DNA of 18,682 nucleotides from Sedimentisphaerales bacterium (GTDB lineage: Bacteria > Planctomycetota > Phycisphaerae > Sedimentisphaerales > SG8-4), in assembly GCA_016928975.1 (NCBI GenBank), contig JAFGJR010000175.1, forward strand, positions 1-18,682, given 5' to 3'. Under the pieces are notes generated by a model. The model was not told where the DNA came from, did no database searches, and saw nothing but the letters and a program-made list of their open reading frames with translations. A program made the position numbers and the translations under genes. Position 1 is the stretch's first letter; the number at the start of each line of letters is the position of its first letter. Shown here piece after piece: positions 1 to 7,473 of the stretch.

Positions 1-1
1 C

Positions 2-2518
2 GACTGGCCCGAGGAGGCGAAGTACCGCTACACGATCGAGGGGGCGTGGTCGCTCCAGCACTTCGTCGCGACGAGGCCGAAAGAGGCGGTGGACAAGTTG
101 GGCGCCTACGTCAAGCAGGGTAGGATCGAAGTCGGCGCCCTGTTCGGCAACGAGATCGACAGCCTCTGCGGGCACGAGGGGCTGGTTCGCCTGATGTATC
201 CGTCATTTCGCTTCACGCGTCAGTACGGCGGCGAGATCAACGTCGGCTCGATCACCGATCTGCCGGGTCTGAGTTGGGGTCTGCCGACGGTGCTGGCGGG
301 AGCGGGAGTGAAGTACTTCTTCGCCGGTCTGCCCACGTATTTCGAGTGGGGCCGCAACGACATTCACACGTTCTGGGACGAAGCGGCAATCTTGCGTCAC
401 GGCCGGCCCGACGCCTTCAAGTGGCAGGGACCCGATGGGCAGACCGTGCTCGTCTACTACCAGAGCAGCTACGGGTTCTTCAAGCGCGTCGTCGGCCCGG
501 ACTCTTATGAGGAGGTCATGGAGGCCCTGCCCGGCATGCTCGACGAGATGGAGAAGAACGGCTCGCCCTTCGACGTGATGCGCTACATCCACAACGGCGT
601 GGACAACTTCCCGCCCGATGTGAAGATCAGCACTGTGGTCCGGCAGTGGAACGAGAAATGGGCATACCCGAAGCTGGTCGTCGCGACCAATTCCATGTTC
701 TTCGACGCCCTGGAGAAGCAGTGCGGCGACGTTCGCACGTTCCGGGGCGAGCTGCCGCACACGGATTACGTCGTCGGGGCCATCTCGACGGCCAAGGAAA
801 CGACCGTCAATCGGCTCACTCACGACCGGCTGCTCTCGGCGGAGAAGGCCGCCACCGTCGCGTCGCTGGTCGGCGACTATGCGTATCCGGCCGACCGGAT
901 CGCCCAGGCGTACGACAACATGCTGCTCTACGACGAGCACACGTGGGGCAAGGACTACCCGGCCGGCGAAATCCAGGACTGGGCGTGGAATGAGAAAAGT
1001 CACTTCGCCTATAAGGCCGCCGGTCTGTCGCGGGGCGTGCTGTCCGAGAGCATTGAGAGGATCGCAGACAGAATCAAGCTCGAACAGAAGCAGCGACATG
1101 TCATCGTCTTCAACCCGCTCGCCTTCGACCGGACCGATGTCGTTCGCGTGACACGCTTCCCGAAGGACAAGCCGTTCGATCTCATCGACAACGTCACCGG
1201 CGCGAAGGTCGCGTACCAGATCGTCGAGCTGGACGGGCCGCTGGCGCCGGCGCCTTACGCGCCGCAGCGATGGGCCAGAGGGCAGTTCGAGAAGCATGAG
1301 CTGTATGACTTGATGTTCGTCGCTGCCAATGTCCCGTCGATGGGGTATAAGACCTACCGGCTCGCGCCGCGCGAGGAGGACAAGCCCGCGGCGGCGGCCG
1401 CACAAGCTGCCCAGAACACCCTGGAGAATCGCTTCTTCAAAGTCACGCTCGACCCGGGCACCGGCGCAATCGCGAGTCTCTACGACAAAGACCTGTCGCG
1501 CGAGCTGGTCGATCCGCAAGCGCCGGCCAAGCTGAACCAGTTCGTGGCCAAGTGGGTCCTGACGGGCAAGCAGGAAGGCCCGTCGGCCGCGACGATTCGC
1601 GCGGGCCCGAGCGGCCCCGTGTGCGCCAGCTTGGTCTCGCAGAGCGCCGGGGCGGGCTGCCCGCAGATCATTCAGGAGGTCGTGCTCTACGAGGGCATCA
1701 AGCGAATCGATCTGTTCAACCGCGTTCTGAAGGACTCCACGCCGCTGCTGGAGGTCTACTTCGCGTTCCCGTTCCAGGTGGAAGAGCCGAAGTTTCGCTT
1801 CGAAGGCTCCAATTCGGTGATCGAGCCGTTCAAGGACCAGTTCCCCGGCTCCAACACGAACTACTATGCGGTGCAGCACTGGGCGAGCGTGTCGAATCCG
1901 AGCGTCGGAATCACCCTGTCGTCCGTCGAGTCGCACCTGCTGGAGTTCGGCGGTTTGTGGCCCTGCTATGTGTCACAGGCTCATCACGGCGCGACGCCCG
2001 CCGGCTTCGGCCAAGCGTTCGTCAAGCCCGAGCAGGTGACCAAGGGGTACATGTACGCATTTGTCTTCGACAGCAACTTCCGCACGAACTTCCAGCCGGT
2101 GCAGCAGAGCGATGTTCTGTTCCGCTACTCGCTGACCAGCGGCAAGGGGCCGCAGGCGAACAGTGACAACCGCAACTTCGGCTGGGCCGTTCACAACCCG
2201 CTGATCGGCGTCGTCGCTAACGGCGGCCGGGATGGGCCGTTCGAAGATCGGATGAGCTTCTGCCGGCTCGATCAATCCAACGTCACGGTTGTGACGATCA
2301 AGCGGGCGGAGGATGGCCAGGGCGTCATCGTTCGCCTGATCGAGACCGATGGCGAATCGGGAACCGCGACGCTGACGATCCCGCCGTTGGCCATCGGCAA
2401 GGCCTGGCAGACGAGCCTGGTAGAAGAAAACCAGTCGGAGCTGGAGCATACGGACCACAGCGTCACGGCGCCCATCCGGCCGTTCGGCATCAGCACTGTG
2501 CGTGTGCAGTTGCGTTGA
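2..2518 (+). CDS. Glycoside hydrolase family 38 alpha-mannosidase, 5'-truncated
   Basis: The reading frame is open from base 2, so the true start lies upstream. The GTG at 89 is only an internal in-frame codon. The 838 visible residues match a bacterial GH38 enzyme, a retaining exo-alpha-mannosidase that removes mannose from N-glycan-like or mannan substrates. The ITDLPGLSWGLP stretch near partial residue 86 carries the aspartate expected to be the catalytic nucleophile. DEHTWG near residue 311 is a typical GH38 active-site motif. The N-terminal HxDxxW zinc-binding motif is missing because the gene is cut. NPLAFDRTDVV near residue 371 marks entry into the C-terminal beta-sandwich domains, which run to the stop. 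Secretion cannot be judged without the N-terminus. A 117-base gap separates it from the next gene. Family is confident; exact linkage specificity is unknown. Confidence 0.9.
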   Translation, partial: DWPEEAKYRYTIEGAWSLQHFVATRPKEAVDKLGAYVKQGRIEVGALFGNEIDSLCGHEGLVRLMYPSFRFTRQYGGEINVGSITDLPGLSWGLPTVLAGAGVKYFFAGLPTYFEWGRNDIHTFWDEAAILRHGRPDAFKWQGPDGQTVLVYYQSSYGFFKRVVGPDSYEEVMEALPGMLDEMEKNGSPFDVMRYIHNGVDNFPPDVKISTVVRQWNEKWAYPKLVVATNSMFFDALEKQCGDVRTFRGELPHTDYVVGAISTAKETTVNRLTHDRLLSAEKAATVASLVGDYAYPADRIAQAYDNMLLYDEHTWGKDYPAGEIQDWAWNEKSHFAYKAAGLSRGVLSESIERIADRIKLEQKQRHVIVFNPLAFDRTDVVRVTRFPKDKPFDLIDNVTGAKVAYQIVELDGPLAPAPYAPQRWARGQFEKHELYDLMFVAANVPSMGYKTYRLAPREEDKPAAAAAQAAQNTLENRFFKVTLDPGTGAIASLYDKDLSRELVDPQAPAKLNQFVAKWVLTGKQEGPSAATIRAGPSGPVCASLVSQSAGAGCPQIIQEVVLYEGIKRIDLFNRVLKDSTPLLEVYFAFPFQVEEPKFRFEGSNSVIEPFKDQFPGSNTNYYAVQHWASVSNPSVGITLSSVESHLLEFGGLWPCYVSQAHHGATPAGFGQAFVKPEQVTKGYMYAFVFDSNFRTNFQPVQQSDVLFRYSLTSGKGPQANSDNRNFGWAVHNPLIGVVANGGRDGPFEDRMSFCRLDQSNVTVVTIKRAEDGQGVIVRLIETDGESGTATLTIPPLAIGKAWQTSLVEENQSELEHTDHSVTAPIRPFGISTVRVQLR

Positions 2519-2635
2519 CCTTGGGTTTTGCGGTTGACCCTGATGGTAGGGGTCCTTAGAATCTCCGTCGCCGCGCCGGGCGAGAGGCTGCACCGGCCGG
2601 CATCTGGACAAGAGTGAGGTACTGGAAGGGCATGC

Positions 2636-3916
2636 ATGCGATTGATCGTCATCGATAGAGCCACGGAGGCGAGGCGTCATTTCTGGCCGCTGGCGCTGAG
2701 CCGTCCGGTGTGGGACCTTCGCTGCGGATTCACGTCGCTCGGCGACAAGCTCCAGAAAAAGATCGCGACGAACGATGTGGCTTATTTCCTGCCCGAATAC
2801 CTGGCGGAGGTCTACCGGGACCGGACCGGCCGGCGCGTCAACGACAACACCGCCCTCAGGGACGAGGATCTTCTGATCGTCGATGCCCGCGTGAAGGCGG
2901 ACAGTCTGGACATGGCCACCGGGGCGCGCAGCGAAGTCCGCCTCGACGCCGGGGGCGACGTTCTATACGCTCGCATCGCCAAAGGCGAGGTGGACAAGCT
3001 CCAGGCCAATGACATCGAGAGTCTGTTGGCCTCCGCCAAGGCTCACCTGCCCGCCGTGACGAGTCATCTGGCCACGTGGGACTACACCTGGGACCTGGTC
3101 CTGGCGAACCCGGAGCACCTCAAGGCGGACTTTGCCGTTGCGGGAAAACACGGGATCGAGGGCAGCATCGAGCAGCCCAACGCCATTCGCGGCAGTGCCA
3201 AAGACGTCTATATCGCCCCCGGAGTCAAGATTCATCCCATGGTCGTGATCGACGCCGAGCACGGGCCGATCTACATCGACGAGGGCGCCGAGATCCATCC
3301 CTTCACTCGGATCGAGGGGCCCTGCTATATCGGGAGAAAGTCGATCCTGCTGGGCGCCAAATGCCGCGAGGGCAACTCCATCGGGCCCTTCTGCCGCGTC
3401 GGAGGCGAGGTCGAGGAGTCCATCCTTCACGGCTTCTCCAACAAGTACCACGACGGTTTCCTCGGCCACAGCTACGTCGGCGAGTGGGTCAACCTCGGCG
3501 CGATGACGACCAACAGCGACCTGAAGAACGATTACTCGAACGTCTCGGTCATGCTCGACGGCAAGCATGCCATCGACACCGGCTCGACCAAGGTCGGCTC
3601 GCTCATCGGCGACCACACGAAGACATCGATCGGCACGCTGCTCAACACCGGCTCCTACGTCGGGGCCATGGCGATCCTCATGGCGACCGGCAAGCCGCTG
3701 CCGAAGTTCATTCCCTCGTTCGCCTGGTTCATCGAGGGCGTCGTCACGAAGGGGTTCGGGCGGCGCAGCCTGTACGAAACCGCCGGGATTGCGATGGGCC
3801 GTCGCGGCTGCCGCTGGACGGCCGCCCAGGAGGCCCTGTGGGAGGCGATCTTCGATCTGACCGCGCCGGCCCGCGATGAAGCCGTAAGAAAGGGTCGAAA
3901 GGCCATGATGAGATAG
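2636..3916 (+). CDS. GlmU-like sugar nucleotidyltransferase with left-handed beta-helix
   Basis: This 426-residue protein resembles the TIGR03991 family of putative sugar nucleotidyltransferases related to GlmU. It has a divergent N-terminal nucleotidyltransferase-like part (about 1-170) that starts with WPLALSRPVWDLR rather than the classic LAAGxGTRM loop. A C-terminal left-handed parallel beta-helix of hexapeptide repeats spans about 180-370. Conserved family blocks are visible: HGFSNKYHDGFLGHS from residue 265 and NLGAMTTNSDLKND from residue 286. By family it is expected to make or acylate an activated amino sugar in the cytoplasm, but substrate is unproven. The ATG at 2636 has GGAAGGG at 2624-2630. 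Its stop is 24 bases before the acyl carrier protein gene, so the two are probably co-transcribed. Confidence 0.85.
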   Translation: MRLIVIDRATEARRHFWPLALSRPVWDLRCGFTSLGDKLQKKIATNDVAYFLPEYLAEVYRDRTGRRVNDNTALRDEDLLIVDARVKADSLDMATGARSEVRLDAGGDVLYARIAKGEVDKLQANDIESLLASAKAHLPAVTSHLATWDYTWDLVLANPEHLKADFAVAGKHGIEGSIEQPNAIRGSAKDVYIAPGVKIHPMVVIDAEHGPIYIDEGAEIHPFTRIEGPCYIGRKSILLGAKCREGNSIGPFCRVGGEVEESILHGFSNKYHDGFLGHSYVGEWVNLGAMTTNSDLKNDYSNVSVMLDGKHAIDTGSTKVGSLIGDHTKTSIGTLLNTGSYVGAMAILMATGKPLPKFIPSFAWFIEGVVTKGFGRRSLYETAGIAMGRRGCRWTAAQEALWEAIFDLTAPARDEAVRKGRKAMMR

Positions 3917-3940
3917 AAGGTGAGTAACGGGAGGTAAGAA

Positions 3941-4201
3941 ATGGCAACAGTCGAACAACGTGTCAAGGCGGTGACCGCGAGAGTGCTGGGGCTCGACCCC
4001 GAGAAGATCCGCCCGGACGATAGTTTCACGGAGGACCTGGGCGCCGAGAGCGTCCAGTCGATCGAGCTGGTGGCGATGTTCGAAGAGGAGTTCGGCATCG
4101 AGATGGATGAGGACGCGGCCCTGTCGGTGACGACCGTCGGCAGCGCGGTGGACTTCATCACGAACGTATGCAAGGAACAAGGCGTGGACGTCGAGGAGTA
4201 G
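3941..4201 (+). CDS. Acyl carrier protein
   Basis: This 86-residue acidic protein is an acyl carrier protein of normal family length. The core is DDSFTEDLGAESVQSIEL, with Ser37 in the LGAES context as the expected 4'-phosphopantetheine site. The usual motif is LGADSL, so Asp-Ser-Leu is replaced by Glu-Ser-Val here. The following EEEFGIEMDEDAA segment is the typical helix II/III recognition region. A near-perfect ribosome binding site, GGGAGGT at 3929-3935, precedes the ATG. It sits 24 bases after the GlmU-like gene and 23 bases before a DRE-TIM synthase gene, with no fatty-acid synthesis genes visible. It may therefore be a dedicated carrier for a local pathway rather than the housekeeping AcpP; this is inference. 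Confidence 0.93.
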   Translation: MATVEQRVKAVTARVLGLDPEKIRPDDSFTEDLGAESVQSIELVAMFEEEFGIEMDEDAALSVTTVGSAVDFITNVCKEQGVDVEE

Positions 4202-4224
4202 CGTCCCGCATCGAAAGGGTACCC

Positions 4225-5625
4225 ATGAGCACGAGTAAGAAACATCACCCTCTGGCGGATGCCGTCCGCCCCAATCTCCTGGAGGACATCTTCCCGTACG
4301 ATCTGCCTCCGCTGATCCGGCTGAAAGGACCGGTTGTGGAGTACATCGACGGTCAGCCGGTCGAGTTCGATTTCGCGGCGGTCCGCGACCGGCCGATCGT
4401 CATCACCGATACCACCTTCCGCGACGGCCAGCAGTCCCGGCCCCCCTATACCATCGACCAGATGGTCCACATCTATGACCTGCTCTCGCGTCTGGGCGGA
4501 CCCAGCGGCGTCATCCGCCAGACCGAGTTCTTCCTCTACACCAAGAACGACCGTGAGACGCTCGACCGCTGCCGTGCCCTGGGCCACAAGTACCCCGAGT
4601 GCACCGGCTGGATCCGGGCGGTCAAAGGAGACTTTCGCCTCGTGAAGGAGGCGGGTCTCAAGGAATCCGGCCTGCTGACGAGCTGCTCCGACTATCACAT
4701 CTTCCAGAAGCTCAAGTTCCGCAGCCGCCAGGAGTGCATGGACTCGTATTGCGAGGTCGTGCAGGCGGCGTTCGACGCCGGGGTTCGGCCGCGATGCCAC
4801 CTGGAGGACGTGACGCGAGCGGACATCGAGGGCTTCGTCCTGCCGTTCGTGGACCGGCTCATGGAGATGAGCGCGAAGATGCCGGAGGAGCTGAGCGTCA
4901 AGATCCGCCTGTGTGATACGATGGGCTTCGGCATCAGCTACCCCGGCGCGGAGCTGCCCCGGAGCATTCCGAAGCTGATCTACAAGATCAATCGCGAGTG
5001 CGGCGTCCCGAGCGACCGGATCGAGTGGCACGGACACAATGACTTCCACAAGGTCCACGTCAACGGCGCCACCGCCTGGCTCTATGGCTGCGACGCGCTC
5101 AACAGCACGCTCTTCGGCTTTGGCGAGCGCACCGGCAACCCGCCGCTGGAAGGGGCGATCATGGAATACATCGCCCTCAAGGGCGGCCTGTGCGGCATCG
5201 ACACGCTGGTCATCACTGAACTGGCCGACTACATGCGGTCCATCGGCCTGCCGATCCCCGACAACTACCCGTTCGCCGGTCGTGCCTTCAACGTCACCAG
5301 CGCCGGCATCCACGCCGGCGGCCTGCGACAGGATGAGCGAATCTACAACATGTTCGACACCGGCAAGCTGCTCGGCCGCCCGCCCCGCGTGGCCATCACC
5401 GACAAGAGCGGCGCCGACGGCGTCGTTCACTGGGTCAACGAGTTCTTCGGCCTCAAGGACGAAGAGCGGATCAACAAGATCAAAGTGCACAAGCTGGCCC
5501 GCTGGGTGATCGACCAGTACGAGCAGCACGGCCGGCTCACCGCCATCAGCGACCAGGAGCTCGAGGTCAAGGCCAAGGAGTTCTACCCCGACTACTGGGC
5601 CAAGTACAAAGAAGGCAAGGGATAG
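4225..5625 (+). CDS. DRE-TIM metallolyase, Re-citrate/homocitrate synthase-like
   Basis: The protein belongs to the DRE-TIM metallolyase superfamily (isopropylmalate, homocitrate, citramalate and Re-citrate synthases), which condenses acetyl-CoA with a 2-oxo acid using a divalent metal. The signature DTTFRDGQQ is at residues 62-70, metal-binding HGHND at 269-273, and GERTGN at 300-305. The text around these (SRPPYTIDQM, SGVIRQTEFFLY, TSCSDYH, RPRCHLEDVTRAD) recalls Re-citrate synthase of anaerobes more than LeuA, from memory of that family. There is no LeuA-type C-terminal regulatory domain; total length is 466 residues. I chose the ATG at 4225, which has AAAGGG upstream, over the in-frame ATG at 4168, which would overlap the acyl carrier protein gene by 34 bases. 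The superfamily is certain; oxaloacetate as substrate is only likely. Confidence 0.85.
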   Translation: MSTSKKHHPLADAVRPNLLEDIFPYDLPPLIRLKGPVVEYIDGQPVEFDFAAVRDRPIVITDTTFRDGQQSRPPYTIDQMVHIYDLLSRLGGPSGVIRQTEFFLYTKNDRETLDRCRALGHKYPECTGWIRAVKGDFRLVKEAGLKESGLLTSCSDYHIFQKLKFRSRQECMDSYCEVVQAAFDAGVRPRCHLEDVTRADIEGFVLPFVDRLMEMSAKMPEELSVKIRLCDTMGFGISYPGAELPRSIPKLIYKINRECGVPSDRIEWHGHNDFHKVHVNGATAWLYGCDALNSTLFGFGERTGNPPLEGAIMEYIALKGGLCGIDTLVITELADYMRSIGLPIPDNYPFAGRAFNVTSAGIHAGGLRQDERIYNMFDTGKLLGRPPRVAITDKSGADGVVHWVNEFFGLKDEERINKIKVHKLARWVIDQYEQHGRLTAISDQELEVKAKEFYPDYWAKYKEGKG

Positions 5626-5713
5626 GAGCTGGTAGCAGGGTCGGTCGATGGTCGTTTCGGACGGGAGCGCCACGAGATGGCTAACGGCTGTCGACCGACC
5701 CGAGGGTTGTGAC

Positions 5714-6931
5714 ATGGATGCAAAAGGAGTTTCAAGTGTGAAGTGTCAAGTGTCAAGTAAGAGGGGCCGAGCCTCCTATCTTCAGACTTCAAACTTCACA
5801 CTTCAAACTCTACTCGCCATTGCGTCGATTCCGGCGCTGAGTGCGCCGCTGTTTGCTTCCGAGACCCCGCAGGTCGGCAAGGCCCTGGCCGTCACGTCGT
5901 CGGTCTTTGGCAAGATGCCCTCCGGCCGGGACGTCACGATCTTCGAGCTGACGAATGCCAACGGGCTTCGGGTCCGGGTGATGGAGTACGGGGCCATTCT
6001 CGTCTCCGTGGAAGTGCCCGACCGCAACGGCAAGCTGGACGACGTCGCACTGGGTTTTGACGACCTCGATTCCTATCTCAAGCGCAGTCCCATGTTCGGC
6101 TCGACGGTCGGCCGCTACGCCAACCGCATCGCCAACGCGAGTTTCAAGCTCGATGGGGTCGAGTACCATATCACCAAGAACTCCGGCAAGAACCACATTC
6201 ACGGCGGCAACGAAAAACGCTTCGACCGCGTTCTGTGGACCGGCCATCCGTACAAGACCGACGCGGAAGCAGGCGTGCGATTCACGCACCTGAGCCTCGA
6301 TGGCGAGGAGGGCTTCCCCGGCAATCTCGCCTGCGTGGTGACGTACGCCCTGACGAACAAGAACGAGCTGCGGATCACGTACTCGGCCACGACGGATAAG
6401 CCCACCATCGTCAACCTCAGCAACCACAGCTACTTCAATCTCGCCGGCGCCGGCAATGGCGACGTGCTCAATCACGAGCTGACGATCGACGCCCCGTGGT
6501 ACACCCCGGCCGGCGAAGGTCTGATTCCCACCGGCGAGATCCGCGTCGTGGCAGGCACGCCGCTGGATTTCACCACGCCGCACAAGATCGGCGAGCGAAT
6601 CGCCGACCTGACCGACACTCGCGGCTACGATCACAACTACGTGCTCAAAGGTCCGTACGGCGAGCCGACGCCGGCCATACGCATGTACGAGCCGACCACC
6701 GGCCGGGTCATGGAGGTCGCCACTACCGAGCCCGGTGTCCAGCTCTACACCGGCAACCACCTGAGGAACGTCAAAGGCAGAGCTGGCAAGACCTACGACG
6801 AACACGACGCCTTCTGCCTGGAAACCCAGCACTTCCCCGACTCCCCCAACAAGCCGCACTTCCCCAGCACCGTCCTGCGCCCAGGCCAAACCTACCTCGC
6901 GACCACAACCTTCGCCTTCTCGACGAAGTAA
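5714..6931 (+). CDS. Secreted aldose 1-epimerase (mutarotase)
   Basis: This is a GalM-type aldose 1-epimerase, which interconverts alpha and beta anomers of hexoses. The family motifs are in order: GRYANRIANASF; NHIHGG at about 160-165; SNHSYFNL with the probable catalytic His238; and CLETQHFPDSPN with Glu370 as the catalytic base. With the ATG at 5714 (GAGGG at 5702-5706) the protein has 405 residues. A GTG at 5738 with AAAAGGAG at 5722-5729 is an equally plausible start. The N-terminus contains a hydrophobic signal-like stretch (LLAIASIPALSAPLFAS) preceded by about 30 residues encoded by a self-complementary repeat. Periplasmic export is therefore likely but its N-region is unusual. It lies about 90 bases after the synthase gene and may be read from the same transcript. 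Confidence 0.9.
   Translation: MDAKGVSSVKCQVSSKRGRASYLQTSNFTLQTLLAIASIPALSAPLFASETPQVGKALAVTSSVFGKMPSGRDVTIFELTNANGLRVRVMEYGAILVSVEVPDRNGKLDDVALGFDDLDSYLKRSPMFGSTVGRYANRIANASFKLDGVEYHITKNSGKNHIHGGNEKRFDRVLWTGHPYKTDAEAGVRFTHLSLDGEEGFPGNLACVVTYALTNKNELRITYSATTDKPTIVNLSNHSYFNLAGAGNGDVLNHELTIDAPWYTPAGEGLIPTGEIRVVAGTPLDFTTPHKIGERIADLTDTRGYDHNYVLKGPYGEPTPAIRMYEPTTGRVMEVATTEPGVQLYTGNHLRNVKGRAGKTYDEHDAFCLETQHFPDSPNKPHFPSTVLRPGQTYLATTTFAFSTK
5728..5809. repeat. Imperfect inverted repeat inside the mutarotase 5' coding region
   Basis: Two 30-base arms, 5728-5757 and 5780-5809, are reverse complements at 25 of 30 positions by my alignment. They are separated by a 22-base spacer that is itself partly paired (GAGG with CCTC). 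Each arm is made of short direct units such as AAGTGTCAAGTGTCAAG and CTTCAAACTTCACACTTC. Its first base overlaps the last bases of the AAAAGGAG ribosome binding site, and the GTG at 5738 would lie inside the stem. Similar tracts are, in my recollection, dispersed in planctomycete genomes. Confidence 0.7.
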
Positions 6932-6943
6932 ATACACTTCTCA

Positions 6944-7089
6944 CCGCAGAGGATGCAGAGGCACACGAAGGCAAGATCAGGAAAGCAGACACCAGGGAGC
7001 GAGAATCGTACTGTCTCTGGCTGAGGGTTGCTGCGACCGGGCAACAATCCTACAGTGAATTCCGCTGCGAACCTTCGCGTCCTCTGCGG
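6944..7089. repeat. Dispersed-type inverted repeat (CCGCAGAGGA family)
   Basis: CCGCAGAGGA at 6944-6953 pairs perfectly with TCCTCTGCGG at 7080-7089. Inside it, CGAAGG at 6966-6971 pairs with CCTTCG at 7072-7077, leaving a loop of about 100 bases. That loop contains a further hairpin, CCAGGGA with TCTCTGG. Sequences containing ACCGCAGAGG-type ends are common dispersed elements in several bacterial phyla, as far as I recall. Only one copy is present here, so family status cannot be shown from the window. Confidence 0.55.
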
Positions 7090-7137
7090 CTGAACTGTTT
7101 CCCGCGAAGTGTCTGGGCAGGTTTCAAGGCATTGCGC

Positions 7138-7230
7138 GGGTGGCAGCGGCAAACGCAGTTTGCCGATGGCTCCTGTGTGCGCATGCAACCATCGGCAAGC
7201 TCCGTTGCTCTCCGCTTGCCGCTGCCACCC
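7138..7230. repeat. Head-to-head pair of GGGTGGCAGCGGCAA repeats
   Basis: A unit at 7138-7169 on the plus strand faces a related unit at 7189-7230 on the minus strand. Both begin GGGTGGCAGCGGCAA and end TTGCCGATGG in their own orientation. Each unit can also fold by itself (GGCAAA...TTTGCC or GGCAAGC...GCTTGCC). Together they form a long hairpin with a 19-base central spacer. A third copy is at 15226-15257. Confidence 0.75.
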
Positions 7231-7281
7231 GACCGCCGGAGTGCTTTCACACACCCAGAGAAGATGGCCCAGCTTTTCTTC

Positions 7282-7310
7282 TTGCGTTCGTCCGAGAATG
7301 TCGCCACAAT
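7282..7310 (+). promoter_or_regulatory. Weak sigma70-like promoter candidate for the beta-helix/PASTA gene
   Basis: TTGCGT at 7282-7287 and CACAAT at 7305-7310 are separated by 17 bases. The match to consensus is only 3/6 and 4/6. If used, it would give a leader of roughly 150 bases before the start codon at 7474. Confidence 0.25.
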
Positions 7311-7414
7311 ACACGTCATAGGAGCACCCGTGATGAAGCTGCGACCAAGGGTCCGGGCCCTGTGTGAGCCGGACGCGTGCGGAGAGGCCGCGGTATGGGG
7401 AGTGACGAATGAGC

Positions 7415-7457
7415 AAAAGACTCGCCGAATCGCATGCGGCGAGAGGGAAACTCTTTT
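7415..7457 (+). promoter_or_regulatory. Foldable leader just upstream of the beta-helix/PASTA gene
   Basis: A 7-bp hairpin, CTCGCCG (7421-7427) with CGGCGAG (7437-7443) and a 9-base loop, stacks directly on an outer 6-bp helix, AAAAGA (7415-7420) with TCTTTT (7452-7457). The 3' side has an 8-base bulge, AGGGAAAC. The structure ends four bases before the AAAGGG ribosome binding site (7461-7466). It does not match any riboswitch consensus that I know. Confidence 0.35.
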
Positions 7458-7473
7458 CGGAAAGGGTACAAGG

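Larger units (their letters stand above)
6932..7473. other. Non-coding, repeat-rich intergenic stretch
   Basis: This 542-base gap between the mutarotase and the beta-helix/PASTA gene has no convincing gene. One frame stays open across it, but the translation is repeat-derived and lacks family similarity. It holds two palindromic repeat elements (6944-7089 and 7138-7230), a weak promoter candidate (7282-7310) and a foldable leader (7415-7457). Confidence 0.7.

Noticed and set aside
203..1936. 577-codon minus-strand open frame opposite the mannosidase
   Set aside because: It is the antisense shadow of a clear GH38 gene, rich in Arg/Val/Ala, with no family motif; long antisense frames are expected in GC-rich DNA.
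2963..5715. Long minus-strand open frames (405 and 686 codons) opposite the GlmU-like, ACP and synthase genes
   Set aside because: They run opposite well-supported genes, show shadow-type composition, and cross several gene boundaries without domain structure.
5728..5809. CRISPR-like array, because of short repeated AAGTGTC/CTTCAAA units
   Set aside because: The units are 6-8 bases long, adjacent and arranged as a palindrome, with no spacers of regular length and no cas genes.
6496..7473. N-terminal extension of the beta-helix/PASTA frame, including an ATG at 7333 with AGGAG upstream
   Set aside because: The extension overlaps the mutarotase gene or is translated from repeats, and it would bury the signal peptide that starts at 7474.
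7330..7473. Cyclic-di-GMP or other known riboswitch before the beta-helix/PASTA gene
   Set aside because: I looked for GEMM, cobalamin, TPP and fluoride core motifs and found none; only a generic two-helix fold is present.
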